A DNA stretch of 64,000 bases from Moheibacter sp035515075 (lineage in GTDB: Bacteria > Bacteroidota > Bacteroidia > Flavobacteriales > Weeksellaceae). Below, piece after piece: positions 27,528 to 38,005 of this stretch (position 1 is the first letter of the stretch; each line of letters opens with the position of its first letter). The position numbers and the translations under genes were made by a program. Below the pieces are notes generated by a model. That model was not told the origin of the DNA. It ran no database searches and was given only the letters and a program-made list of their open reading frames with translations. Location of the stretch: assembly GCA_035515075.1 (NCBI GenBank), contig DATJBZ010000029.1, positions 82,180-146,179 on the forward strand, written 5' to 3'.

Positions 27528-28421
27528 ATGTCAAATGTAGATTTAGTCATCGAAGAACGCGCTGCGGATATTGGAAATTTCTTGGTGGGCCGCTTGTTGC
27601 CTTTTAAACAAAAACGCGCCGTCGGTCCCTTTGTATTCATTGATCACATGGGGCCTGTGGAGTTGTCTGCAGACGAAAATTTAGATGTAGCGCCTCATCC
27701 ACATATCGGATTGTCCACCTTAACTTTTTTATTTGAAGGAGCGATCATGCACCGCGACAGCATAGGTTCTAAGATTGAAATCACACCCGGTGCAGTGAAT
27801 TGGATGACGGCTGGAAAAGGCGTGGTGCACTCGGAAAGAACTCCCGATCATTTGCGTAAAAAATCTAAAAAAATGCACGGATTGCAAATTTGGGTTGCTC
27901 TTCCAAAGGCATTGGAAGACATGGAGCCGAGTTTTCACCACATCGAATCCAATGATTTGCCCACTTGGGAAAAAGACGGTATGCAGTTCAAATTAATTGC
28001 TGGAGCAGCTTTCGGAAAAGAATCAGCAGTTCCTGTTCACAGTCCTTTGTATTTTTTGGAAATTAAGTCCAAAACAGGAGGGAAGGTGAACATTGGTTCG
28101 GATCTGTTTGGGGAAAGCGCTTTGTACATTTTGGAAGGAAGCATCAAAGAAGGTGACAAAAGTTATGGCGCCAAACAAATTTTGATTGCCAAAGATGCAA
28201 CTTTGTGTGAATTTGAAATGGAAGCCAATACCACTGTCTATATTTTTGGTGGAGAAGCTTTTCCTGAAGAACGGTACATTCATTGGAATTTTGTTTCCAG
28301 TTCCAAAGCAACCATTGAACAAGCCAAAAAGGATTGGATTGCTCAAACCTTTCCAAAAGTTCCGGGTGAAACAGACTTTGTACCACTTCCAGGTCAGAAC
28401 CCAAACATCAAATTGAAATAA
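27528..28421 (+). CDS. Pirin family protein (long form)
   Basis: 297 residues from ATG 27528; the TTG further upstream overlaps the -7 element and is not used. Two cupin domains: the N-terminal one carries APHPHIGLSTLTFLFEG and TAGKGVVHSERTP, with the metal-binding His residues and Glu of pirins; the C-terminal domain follows from ~170. Pirins are cytoplasmic metal proteins, some with quercetinase activity or a role in redirecting central metabolism. The gene lies just after a Crp/Fnr regulator. It is clearly a different subfamily from the 236-residue pirin at 11622. Confidence 0.9.
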   Translation: MSNVDLVIEERAADIGNFLVGRLLPFKQKRAVGPFVFIDHMGPVELSADENLDVAPHPHIGLSTLTFLFEGAIMHRDSIGSKIEITPGAVNWMTAGKGVVHSERTPDHLRKKSKKMHGLQIWVALPKALEDMEPSFHHIESNDLPTWEKDGMQFKLIAGAAFGKESAVPVHSPLYFLEIKSKTGGKVNIGSDLFGESALYILEGSIKEGDKSYGAKQILIAKDATLCEFEMEANTTVYIFGGEAFPEERYIHWNFVSSSKATIEQAKKDWIAQTFPKVPGETDFVPLPGQNPNIKLK

Positions 28422-28449
28422 TTCTCTTGTAAATTACTACAAAAAAAAA

Positions 28450-28480
28450 CGTTTTAATTTGGTTTAAAACGGCTTTTTTT
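28450..28480. terminator. Bidirectional terminator
   Basis: CGTTTTAA (28450-28457) and TTAAAACG (28464-28471), loop of 6 nt, with a run of A on the left and a run of T on the right. It lies between the convergent pirin and T9SS-exported protein genes. Confidence 0.7.
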
Positions 28481-28499
28481 CATGAAATAGCTTGTAAAA

Positions 28500-29759
28500 T
28501 TACTTCTTAACGATTTTAAAAGATTTTACTTCACCTCCTTCCAAAGTCACTTTGAAGGCATAAACTCCAGAAGACAAACTGCTGACGTCGATTTGTCCAT
28601 TTGATAATTTCGATTGATCAACCAACTGTTGTCCTGCTAAGTTAAAAATAGCCACGTTCTGAATCGTTTTTTGTGTCGAAATGTTCAACACATCGTTCAC
28701 AGGATTGGGATAATAAGAAAACGAATGAGCAAACAAATCCTTTGTGCCCAATAATTGGTTGTCAAAATTCACTGCCCAACCCATGGCAAAAAATGCAGGA
28801 CCACTGGTCCAACCACCGATGTAATTTCCATCCGAAGAAATTCGACCACCTTGTCCATCTAAATCAGTTACATCAATATCAAATCCAGCCAATACATCTG
28901 CCAACATTTGAATTTCATTGCCCAATTCGTTGTGATAAATGATCGGAAACCGCATGAATCCTTCTCCTTCAACAAAAATTTCAGAATAACCTACCGCAAT
29001 GCCATTGTCAGAAATTCCAGTAAAAGCAGCGTTATCATAATCACCAATGGGCGAAAAACTTTGAAAATCATTGGTTTCTTTGTTAAAAATGAATGCATGC
29101 TCACCATAATTTCCTACAATTTGATGGTTGTCATTGATATAATGCGCTTCGCCATAATCAGTTTGGATCAAAGTAATGTTTCCATCTTCTGTGAAATATG
29201 CTGGCATTCTCACCGTCCCAATTGGAAGATCATCCAACCATCCCACACCAACTCCTTCATTGTTGATGGCATAGCCCGCACCGTATTCATACAAATCACT
29301 GGAAATAACCGTCATCGTTTGGGTTTCAATGTTGTAAATGAACGGCCAATATTCAAAAGTTTGGTCATCGGCAGTTTGTCCAATGGCATATTTCCCATTT
29401 TCTGAAAGACCATAAAAAGTATAACTTATGCTGTGGTCAATATTGATCAATGCTGTCCAAACACCTCCAGTTTTCAATGCTGGAAGATAGCTGCCAGCAC
29501 CATCATCGATGAATCCAATCACTTGCCCTGCATTATTGATCGCATTAGTTTCAATGACATTGTCTTCAGTAAACGAAGAGGTGTTGGTTTCAAAATCATA
29601 ATAACCATTGCCATGAATGCCCTGACCATGGTTATTGATATCCAATATAGGTGTACCAAATTCGGTCAACTTTTTGAATTGAACTTGGCCAAAAACAACA
29701 CTTCCCATCAGCCATAAAATAGGAAGCGTGCTTCGTTTGATAAAATAAATCTTTTTCAT
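28500..29759 (-). CDS. T9SS-exported HAF-repeat-like protein
   Basis: 419 residues. A signal peptide (to about VFGQ, residue 25) leads into ~300 residues of short repeated units of the pattern 'NNxGQVIGF', 'SENGKYAIGQ', 'NNEGVGVGW', 'SDNGIAVGYS', resembling HAF/propeller-type extracellular repeats. The last ~75 residues are a type IX secretion sorting domain (YYPNPVNDVLNIST ... SGVYAFKVTLEGGEVKSFKIVKK). The protein should cross the outer membrane and be anchored or released at the surface. Function unknown. It shows that the organism has a T9SS. Confidence 0.88.
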   Translation of the reverse strand: MKKIYFIKRSTLPILWLMGSVVFGQVQFKKLTEFGTPILDINNHGQGIHGNGYYDFETNTSSFTEDNVIETNAINNAGQVIGFIDDGAGSYLPALKTGGVWTALINIDHSISYTFYGLSENGKYAIGQTADDQTFEYWPFIYNIETQTMTVISSDLYEYGAGYAINNEGVGVGWLDDLPIGTVRMPAYFTEDGNITLIQTDYGEAHYINDNHQIVGNYGEHAFIFNKETNDFQSFSPIGDYDNAAFTGISDNGIAVGYSEIFVEGEGFMRFPIIYHNELGNEIQMLADVLAGFDIDVTDLDGQGGRISSDGNYIGGWTSGPAFFAMGWAVNFDNQLLGTKDLFAHSFSYYPNPVNDVLNISTQKTIQNVAIFNLAGQQLVDQSKLSNGQIDVSSLSSGVYAFKVTLEGGEVKSFKIVKK

Positions 29760-30072
29760 TGCGTTGTGTTTTAAATTAGTGAGATAAATTTAGGTTTAAT
29801 TTCAACAACTATGAAAAAAAATGACAATGTATTCACATTTAGACTCTTAGCGAATATTTTCCATAGCGAGAATCATCAGATGTCTTTCCTTCTTGCTGAA
29901 ATAGAATAAACCATAGAAGTTTTATCGTCCAAATATTTTATTTTACTTCTTTTGAGCGCAATTTCAATGGTTTAAGTTGAAGCAATTCGTAAGGCGGATA
30001 ATCCCTACTCATACAAACATCTGACATCGAAACACTTGTCTGCTGTTTCTATTTTTCATTTAAGGATTGAAA
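29760..30072. other. 313-nt intergenic region, little recognisable
   Basis: Between two leftward genes. It must contain the promoter of the T9SS-exported protein (TAAATTTA on the minus strand near 29790 is a one-mismatch -7 element). I see no gene, tRNA or strong hairpin. Confidence 0.4.
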
Positions 30073-30957
30073 TCAAGAGATTTCTTCTTTCGAACGAAAT
30101 TTCGCCAACAACTTTTGCCCGAGCCATACCAAAGGAAAACAAAGCAAACCTGCCAAAAAACCGATCAAAGCATCTTTTAAAATCGAGGGAATCCCGTTGA
30201 GCAAGCCGTGAAAATAAGTAATTTGATGGGTAAAAATTCCACCAGCTACCAAAATCAAAGCGACCGTTCCTACGAAAGCCAAAAGCTTGATCACAACAGG
30301 TAAAGCCTTCACCAAAAAATGTCCAATTGTCGATAAAACTCCGTGATCTTTTGATTTTTTTATCAATTTAAAACCCAAATCATCCATCCGAACAATCAAT
30401 GCCACAATACCGTAAACACCTAAAGTTGCGACAATTCCAACGACAGAAAGCGTCAAAATTTGAATGGTCAATGATTGGTCCAAAACCGTGCTCAAGGCAA
30501 TGATGACAATTTCAATGGACAAAATAAAATCCGTGAAAACTGCACTTTTTATTTTTGCTTTTTCGGCCAAAAGTGCATCTTCTTCTGTTTCTTGCTGAAG
30601 AACAGAATGTTCTATTTTTTTAGGATGAAACAAATAAGCTATGATTTTTTCAACGCCTTCATACGCCAAATAGAAACCGCCCATGACCAAAATAAGGGTG
30701 ATCAAAACCGGTAAAAAAGCATTCAACAACAAGGCGATAGGAATGATGATCAATTTGTTGATGAAGGAACCTTTGGTAATGGCCATCAAAACTGGAATTT
30801 CTCTCGAAGACAAAAAGCCACTCGCTTTTTCAGCATTGACCGCCAAATCATCGCCCAAGATGCCTGCTGTTTTCTGTGTAGCAATTTTGCTCGCAACGGA
30901 AACGTCGTCCATCAATGCTGCAATATCGTCCAAAACGGTAAAGATCCCTGAAGCCAT
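30073..30957 (-). CDS. DUF808 family membrane protein (YedI-like)
   Basis: 294 residues from the ATG at 30957. The family start MASGIFTVLDDIAALMDDVS is unmistakable, followed by KTAGILGDDLAVNAEKASGF and about six to eight hydrophobic helices (~75-115, 145-215, 230-285). An inner-membrane protein of unknown function, related to E. coli YedI. It is a single gene, divergent from sdhC. An inverted repeat TACAATT/AATTGTA lies just upstream of it (30986-31009). Confidence 0.88.
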   Translation of the reverse strand: MASGIFTVLDDIAALMDDVSVASKIATQKTAGILGDDLAVNAEKASGFLSSREIPVLMAITKGSFINKLIIIPIALLLNAFLPVLITLILVMGGFYLAYEGVEKIIAYLFHPKKIEHSVLQQETEEDALLAEKAKIKSAVFTDFILSIEIVIIALSTVLDQSLTIQILTLSVVGIVATLGVYGIVALIVRMDDLGFKLIKKSKDHGVLSTIGHFLVKALPVVIKLLAFVGTVALILVAGGIFTHQITYFHGLLNGIPSILKDALIGFLAGLLCFPLVWLGQKLLAKFRSKEEIS

Positions 30958-30985
30958 ATTTCTGCTATTTTTAGGGAATGCAATG

Positions 30986-31009
30986 TACAATTAAATCAAA
31001 ACAATTGTA
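30986..31009. promoter_or_regulatory. Inverted repeat upstream of the DUF808 gene
   Basis: TACAATT (30986-30992) and AATTGTA (31003-31009), perfect 7-bp arms, 10-nt spacer, about 30 nt before the DUF808 start on the minus strand. Could be an operator; unproven. Confidence 0.25.
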
Positions 31010-31166
31010 TAAAGTCTGAATGCCTTCTTTTGTTAAATCATTGAAATTCTATCAACCATGCGGCTATTGGTTGGATTGACAATTGATTAACCGAAAACAG
31101 AGAGCATGTCTTTATTGAGAATCGTTCTAAACTAATGGGCATTCTGCCATTCCTTGACATAATTCA

Positions 31167-31197
31167 TTGTTAAAGCTTTTTAACTTTTCTAAATTTG
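31167..31197 (+). promoter_or_regulatory. Promoter of the sdhCAB operon
   Basis: TTG 31167-31169, 20-nt spacer, TAAATTTG 31190-31197, start of transcription expected near 31204, leader ~20 nt. Confidence 0.6.
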
Positions 31198-31223
31198 TTT
31201 CCTTCAAAACAATATTCAGCTCT

Positions 31224-31901
31224 ATGGCAAAAGAATCTTTATTTCAATCGTCTATCGGACGAAAGTTTGCAATGGCATTATCAGCGCTATTTTTATTGGT
31301 GTTTTTATTGATGCACTTTGTCGCAAACTTGACTTCAGTTTTCAGTGAATCTGCATTCAACGAGATTTCACAATTCATGGGATACAATCCCTTTGTACAG
31401 TATTTAATGCAACCCATTTTGACCATTGCGGTGATTTATCACTTTGTGATGGGTTTCATTTTGGAAATCCAAAATAGAAAAGCACGTCCTGTCAAATATG
31501 CCTACAATCAAGCTTCTGCCAATTCAACTTGGATGTCAAGAAACATGATTTGGAGCGGTTTGGCGATATTGGCTTTTTTAATTTTGCACTTCATTGACTT
31601 TTGGTTTCCAGAAATGAATTACAAATTCATTGAAGCGGTAGATCCAGCAGATCCTACCCGTTTTTACCATGAACTACAAGTCAACTTCTCGAATCCAATT
31701 CGTGTGGTGGCTTATGTTGTGGCTTTCTTTTTATTGATGATGCACTTGTTGCACGGTTTTCAATCGGCTTTTCAGTCCATTGGTGCCAACCATAAAAAGT
31801 ACACACCGTTCATTCGTTCATTTGGAAAGGCTTTTGCCATCATCATTCCAGTAGGCTTTATGTTTATCGCCGTTTTTCATTACCTAAATAGCATCATGTA
31901 A
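31224..31901 (+). CDS. sdhC: Succinate dehydrogenase cytochrome b subunit (type B)
   Basis: 225 residues from ATG 31224; the longer open frame would begin inside the promoter. Five hydrophobic helices (about 16-38, 58-83, 105-127, 155-180, 195-218) with histidines placed in four of them (LLMHFV, IYHFVM, LILHFI, MHLLHGFQ), the pattern of the single-subunit diheme cytochrome b of type B succinate:menaquinone oxidoreductases. It anchors SdhAB in the inner membrane and passes electrons to menaquinone. First gene of sdhCAB; sdhA follows after 2 nt. Confidence 0.93.
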   Translation: MAKESLFQSSIGRKFAMALSALFLLVFLLMHFVANLTSVFSESAFNEISQFMGYNPFVQYLMQPILTIAVIYHFVMGFILEIQNRKARPVKYAYNQASANSTWMSRNMIWSGLAILAFLILHFIDFWFPEMNYKFIEAVDPADPTRFYHELQVNFSNPIRVVAYVVAFFLLMMHLLHGFQSAFQSIGANHKKYTPFIRSFGKAFAIIIPVGFMFIAVFHYLNSIM

Positions 31902-31903
31902 TT

Positions 31904-33916
<2,013 letters not shown>

Positions 33917-33952
33917 ATAGAAGCCAACTTCTCATTTCAAAATTTTAAAATT

Positions 33953-34720
33953 ATGGCCACAAAATATATCAATGTTACTTTAAAAATTTGGAGACAAAAA
34001 AACTCCAAAGCCAAGGGACAAATGGAAACTTATCCACTGGATCAAGTTTCAACCGACAGTTCATTTTTGGAAATGTTGGACCAATTGAACGAAAAATTAA
34101 TCGAAGAACGCAAAGAGCCCGTTGCTTTTGACCACGATTGTCGTGAAGGAATCTGCGGCATGTGTTCCTTATACATCAACGGACGTCCGCACGGACCTGA
34201 CACAGGAATTACTACTTGTCAATTGCACATGCGCATGTTCAACGATGGTGACACCATTCACATCGAACCATGGCGCTCGGTTGCTTTCCCAGTTATCAAA
34301 GACTTGGTCGTGGACCGCGAATCATTTGAGCGCGTCCAACAAGCGGGTGGTTATGTTTCTGTAGGTACTTCTGGAAATACAGTGGATGCGAACAGCATTC
34401 CAGTCAACAAACAAGATGCAGATGATGCGTTTGACGTAGCGACTTGTATCGGTTGTGGAGCTTGTGTTGCCGCTTGTAAAAACGGATCAGCCATGTTGTT
34501 TGTGAGTGCCAAAGTATCTCAGTTTGCGCTTTTGCCGCAAGGAAAAGTGGAAGCTTCACGAAGAGTCCAAAACATGGTGGCACAAATGGACGATGAAGGA
34601 TTTGGAAACTGTACCAACACCGGTGCTTGTGAAGTCGAATGTCCAAAAGGCATTTCATTGGAAAGCATTGCACGCATGAACCGTGAATACTTGGGGGCAA
34701 AAATCGTTTCGAAAGAATAA
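33953..34720 (+). CDS. sdhB: Succinate dehydrogenase iron-sulfur subunit
   Basis: 255 residues. The N-terminal ferredoxin-like domain binds [2Fe-2S] through CREGICGMC and the later TTCQL cysteine; the C-terminal domain binds [4Fe-4S] via CIGCGACVAAC and [3Fe-4S] with CTNTGACEVECPKG. It links the flavoprotein to the diheme cytochrome b. Last gene of sdhCAB, followed by a terminator at 34750. Confidence 0.95.
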   Translation: MATKYINVTLKIWRQKNSKAKGQMETYPLDQVSTDSSFLEMLDQLNEKLIEERKEPVAFDHDCREGICGMCSLYINGRPHGPDTGITTCQLHMRMFNDGDTIHIEPWRSVAFPVIKDLVVDRESFERVQQAGGYVSVGTSGNTVDANSIPVNKQDADDAFDVATCIGCGACVAACKNGSAMLFVSAKVSQFALLPQGKVEASRRVQNMVAQMDDEGFGNCTNTGACEVECPKGISLESIARMNREYLGAKIVSKE

Positions 34721-34749
34721 ACATATTTAGATCAAATTTTGATCAGTAC

Positions 34750-34785
34750 AACCGTGGACTTTCATCGAAGGTTCACGGTTTTTTT
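34750..34785 (+). terminator. Terminator of sdhCAB
   Basis: AACCGTGGAC (34750-34759) pairs with GTTCACGGTT (34771-34780), one G-U pair, 11-nt loop, then a T-run. Confidence 0.85.
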
Positions 34786-34855
34786 ATGGATATTTTTTTG
34801 AACTAAAATGAATTTCATTGATGGAAATTTGTGCTTTTTGATGTACATTCGCTGT

Positions 34856-35488
34856 ATGGATATCAAAAAAATCTTCAGCAACAACCAGCAGTGGATCGAA
34901 AAGAATCTGAGCATCGATCCCAATTATTTCGCCAACCTTTCCACAGGTCAAAACCCTGAAGTATTGTTCATCGGTTGTTCAGACAGTCGTGTGACCGCAG
35001 AGGAATTGATGGGGCTTCATCCAGGGGAAGTGTTTGTTCATAGAAACATATCCAACATGGTGATTAGCATTGATTTGAACATGAATTCCGTTGTGGATTA
35101 TGCGGTCAATTATTTGAAAGTAAAACACATTGTGATTTGTGGCCATTATTTTTGTGGTGGCGTTAAAGCCGCCATGCAAGCTGAAGACATGGGCATACTG
35201 AATCCTTGGTTGCGAAACATTCGCGATGTTTACCGCATTCATAAAGATGAATTGAATTTGATCCAATGCGACAATGAACGATACAATCGTTTGGTGGAAT
35301 TAAATGTCCAAGAACAATGCATCAACTTGATTAAAATTGCTTCTGTTCAAAAGGCCTACAACAAACGCAACCTTCAAGTCTATGGTTGGGTTTTTGACAT
35401 TCATTCAGGCAAATTGATTGATTTGGAAATCGATTTACCCAAAGAATTGGAAGAAATCATGGAGATTTACAATTTGGGAGAAAATTAA
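34856..35488 (+). CDS. Beta-class carbonic anhydrase
   Basis: 210 residues from ATG 34856, which matches the usual N-terminus (MDIKKIFSNNQQW); the upstream in-frame ATG adds 16 unconserved residues. Zinc ligands Cys41 (IGCSDSR), His97 and Cys100 (CGHYFCGG), with the Asp43/Arg45 dyad of active beta-CAs. It interconverts CO2 and bicarbonate in the cytoplasm, supplying carboxylases and aiding pH balance. It is a single gene between sdhCAB and the convergent miaA. Confidence 0.94.
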   Translation: MDIKKIFSNNQQWIEKNLSIDPNYFANLSTGQNPEVLFIGCSDSRVTAEELMGLHPGEVFVHRNISNMVISIDLNMNSVVDYAVNYLKVKHIVICGHYFCGGVKAAMQAEDMGILNPWLRNIRDVYRIHKDELNLIQCDNERYNRLVELNVQEQCINLIKIASVQKAYNKRNLQVYGWVFDIHSGKLIDLEIDLPKELEEIMEIYNLGEN

Positions 35489-35500
35489 TTAGAAGCTTAA

Positions 35501-36418
35501 TCAAATTTGATCGCCCAATTCAGATTTTGCGTAAGCCAAAATCCCTGCTGTATCAAATGGCGAAAACCATCGCACACTTTCGTCTCTTCGGTACCAAGTC
35601 ATTTGACGTTTGGCGTAGCGGCGGCTGTTCTTTTTGATTTCGTCAATGGCAAAATCCCAACTGAATTTCCCATCAAAATGATCAAACAATTCGCGGTAAC
35701 CCACCGTTTGCAAACTATTGAGATGCCTGTATTCATAAAGCGATTGGGCTTCATCGATTAATCCATTTTTGACCATTGCATCCACGCGTTGATTGATGCG
35801 GTTGTAAATTTCTTCTCTGGGCAATTCCAGTCCAATACGAAGCGTAGTAAAACTTCTTGGATGGCTTTTTTGTTGGCGAAAACTGGAATAGGTTTGTCCG
35901 CTTCCTCTGTAAATTTCCAATGCCCGAATGAGCCGCACAGGATTTTGACTGTCCACCGTTTGGAAATAATCAGGATCCACTGCTTTCAATTCTTGTTGTA
36001 ATTTTTGTATGCCAAAATCTTTGAACTCTCGGTTCAATGCCGTACGGATTTCGGGATCGATGGTAGGAAATTCATCCAATCCCTCAGTCAAAGCTTTTTC
36101 ATACAAGCCAGAACCACCGACCAAAATCAGTGGATTTTTTGTTGGAAACAATTCAGCACACTTTTGCAAGGCATCTCGCTCAAAGTCACCGACAGAATAA
36201 GCATCAAAAATACTCAAATGCCCAATGAAATGATGCTTTGCTGCATTCAATTCATCTTCAGAAGGAAAGGCAGTACCAATTTTCATTTCATGATAAAATT
36301 GACGCGAATCACACGAAATGATGTCCGTTTGAAATGCTTTGGCCAAATGGATGGCCACCGAAGTTTTGCCAATACCAGTCGGACCAATGATGCTAATCAG
36401 TTGGTGGGGTTTAGTCAT
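35501..36418 (-). CDS. miaA: tRNA dimethylallyltransferase
   Basis: 305 residues. P-loop GPTGIGKTS at 12-20, SCDSRQFYHEMKIGTA and the VGGSGLY motif, DxR/DPEIRTAL, and the C-terminal RRYAKRQMTWYRRD that contacts tRNA. It transfers a dimethylallyl group from DMAPP to N6 of adenosine 37 in tRNAs reading UNN codons. Its start overlaps the end of the YkvA-like gene by 8 nt, so both are on one leftward transcript. Confidence 0.95.
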   Translation of the reverse strand: MTKPHQLISIIGPTGIGKTSVAIHLAKAFQTDIISCDSRQFYHEMKIGTAFPSEDELNAAKHHFIGHLSIFDAYSVGDFERDALQKCAELFPTKNPLILVGGSGLYEKALTEGLDEFPTIDPEIRTALNREFKDFGIQKLQQELKAVDPDYFQTVDSQNPVRLIRALEIYRGSGQTYSSFRQQKSHPRSFTTLRIGLELPREEIYNRINQRVDAMVKNGLIDEAQSLYEYRHLNSLQTVGYRELFDHFDGKFSWDFAIDEIKKNSRRYAKRQMTWYRRDESVRWFSPFDTAGILAYAKSELGDQI

Positions 36419-36752
36419 GAATGATTTCTGCTTCAGAAAATTGTAGTGGATAATTGCGTGATTTTTCCCAAACCAAAAAACGATTCAATTCTTTTTTGAA
36501 ATATTTCAAAGCGAAAAAGACGACAACAGCATCATCTAAAATAATAGCAGGTAACAAATCAATCGGTGAAATGACATAAACCAATACCAAAAAACCAATC
36601 AATAAGTTGCGTTTTTTAGGCGAATAATTGCCTTGAAACCAATTTTTGAACAATCTAAAGTAAGCTTTCAAAAAGTCAAGAGTAGACAAACTATCTGTTT
36701 GTGTTTGGTTTCCGACCAAACCAGCTATTTTAAATAATTTGAATTTGTTCAT
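36411..36752 (-). CDS. YkvA/DUF1232 family small membrane protein
   Basis: 113 residues. The DUF1232 core is present: KRNLLIGFLVLVYVISPIDLLP followed by DDAVVVFFALKYFKKEL, two hydrophobic hairpin helices (~48-65 and 70-85). Proteins of this family are small inner-membrane or membrane-associated proteins of unknown function. The 3' end overlaps miaA by 8 nt. It is separated from the thioredoxin-like gene upstream by 85 nt. Confidence 0.82.
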   Translation of the reverse strand: MNKFKLFKIAGLVGNQTQTDSLSTLDFLKAYFRLFKNWFQGNYSPKKRNLLIGFLVLVYVISPIDLLPAIILDDAVVVFFALKYFKKELNRFLVWEKSRNYPLQFSEAEIIHD

Positions 36753-36837
36753 TGTTTCTAGATTTGAATTCTCCTTAGAAAGTCAAAAAACATTCCACTT
36801 TTGGAAAACCAAATGTAGATTGTTTCATGTGGTTTTA

Positions 36838-37410
36838 CTATTCCTTTATTAACCGTTCCAAAATCTGGTGTACTTCAGCCTGGTTCCAATCCTTGGTTTT
36901 CGTTTCTCTGAAGACTACTTCACCTCTTTTATTGATGATGTAAGTCGTGGGAAAAACATTGGGGATGATTTTTTTAGGCAACAAAGATTCCGCTTCATAC
37001 ACAGGCATCGTATATTGATTTTCCTGTAAATAAGGCACAAATTTCTCTGGTTTGTCTTGCATTGTCATCAACACGAAAGCCACTTCTTTTCCTTTGCTTT
37101 CATACAGTTGTTGAATGCTGGGCATTTCAGCCACACAAGGCGGGCACCAACTTCCCCAAAAATTCAAAAAAACAACTTGCCCTTTGAAATCTGCCAAATT
37201 GGCGTCCATCGTGCCATTGTAACCTTTTAAATCAATGCCCAAATCATCATCATTCAAACTGAATTGACGGTCAGGCAATTCCACACTTGGACCTGTTAAA
37301 GTAGCATCATTAATTTTTGATACAAAAAAATCGCTGAGCGGTGTGAAAAAAATCAAAGCCAAAAAAACAAAAGCTACGCCACTGATGATGTATCCTGTAT
37401 TTAATTTCAT
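36838..37410 (-). CDS. TlpA-type membrane-anchored thioredoxin
   Basis: 190 residues. One N-terminal helix (~6-24) anchors a periplasmic thioredoxin domain with the redox motif WGSWCPPCVAEMP (Cys89 and Cys92), the sequence of TlpA/ResA-like reductases. It probably reduces or exchanges disulfides of envelope proteins, e.g. in cytochrome c maturation; the partner is not known. Its start codon overlaps the stop of the upstream thioredoxin-fold gene by 4 nt (ATGA type), so the two are translated together. Confidence 0.88.
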   Translation of the reverse strand: MKLNTGYIISGVAFVFLALIFFTPLSDFFVSKINDATLTGPSVELPDRQFSLNDDDLGIDLKGYNGTMDANLADFKGQVVFLNFWGSWCPPCVAEMPSIQQLYESKGKEVAFVLMTMQDKPEKFVPYLQENQYTMPVYEAESLLPKKIIPNVFPTTYIINKRGEVVFRETKTKDWNQAEVHQILERLIKE

Positions 37411-37985
37411 TGCATCAATTCAAATAATTCATTAAAAATCGATTGTCCTTTGTCCTCATTGTACCAAAGTTGTACATCTTTATGAAACTCATCTTTGGGA
37501 TAAGCCACAGGATCTTCTTGGAATTTTCGGGTCAATTCCATTCCATATTTTGGTCTGGGGCCATAGGTGAACATCACTTTGTTGTTTTCATCCAAACCAA
37601 TGATGATGGGAATCGAGCGTGACCCATTGGTCAAAAACTGATCGATCAATTCCAAATTATCGTCTCGCAATACAATTTTATGCTCAACGCCCAAACCTTC
37701 TGCCATGGCATTGACAACAGGTAAAATTTGCGCTGCATCACCGCACCATCCTTCACTGATGGTCAAAATCTTAAAGTTATTTTGAATGGATTTTAACTGA
37801 CTTTTTTGTTCGTCCGTTAATTGAAAAGTTTTATTGAGCCTTTCCATTCTTTTGATATTCAAATTGTAATAAGGAATGAACTCATTTTCTTTGTCCAATT
37901 GCTCCAAATCATGCAATTGATCGTTCACTTTTCTCAAATAATCAGTGAAATTAAAACCATCCTTTAGGTATTGATTGAAATCCAT
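37407..37985 (-). CDS. Thioredoxin-family protein with single-cysteine WCGDA motif
   Basis: 192 residues, no signal peptide. The thioredoxin fold is recognisable in residues ~70-170, with SEGWCGDAAQILPV at the active site (Trp80-Cys81-Gly-Asp-Ala): the second redox cysteine of CxxC is absent, so it cannot act as a normal dithiol reductase and may use a monothiol mechanism or bind a partner. Such WCGDA proteins occur in several Bacteroidota. It overlaps the TlpA-like gene by 4 nt, but that partner sits in the periplasm while this one should be cytoplasmic. Confidence 0.8.
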   Translation of the reverse strand: MDFNQYLKDGFNFTDYLRKVNDQLHDLEQLDKENEFIPYYNLNIKRMERLNKTFQLTDEQKSQLKSIQNNFKILTISEGWCGDAAQILPVVNAMAEGLGVEHKIVLRDDNLELIDQFLTNGSRSIPIIIGLDENNKVMFTYGPRPKYGMELTRKFQEDPVAYPKDEFHKDVQLWYNEDKGQSIFNELFELMQ

Positions 37986-38005
37986 TTGAAATATTTTTTA
38001 TTGTA

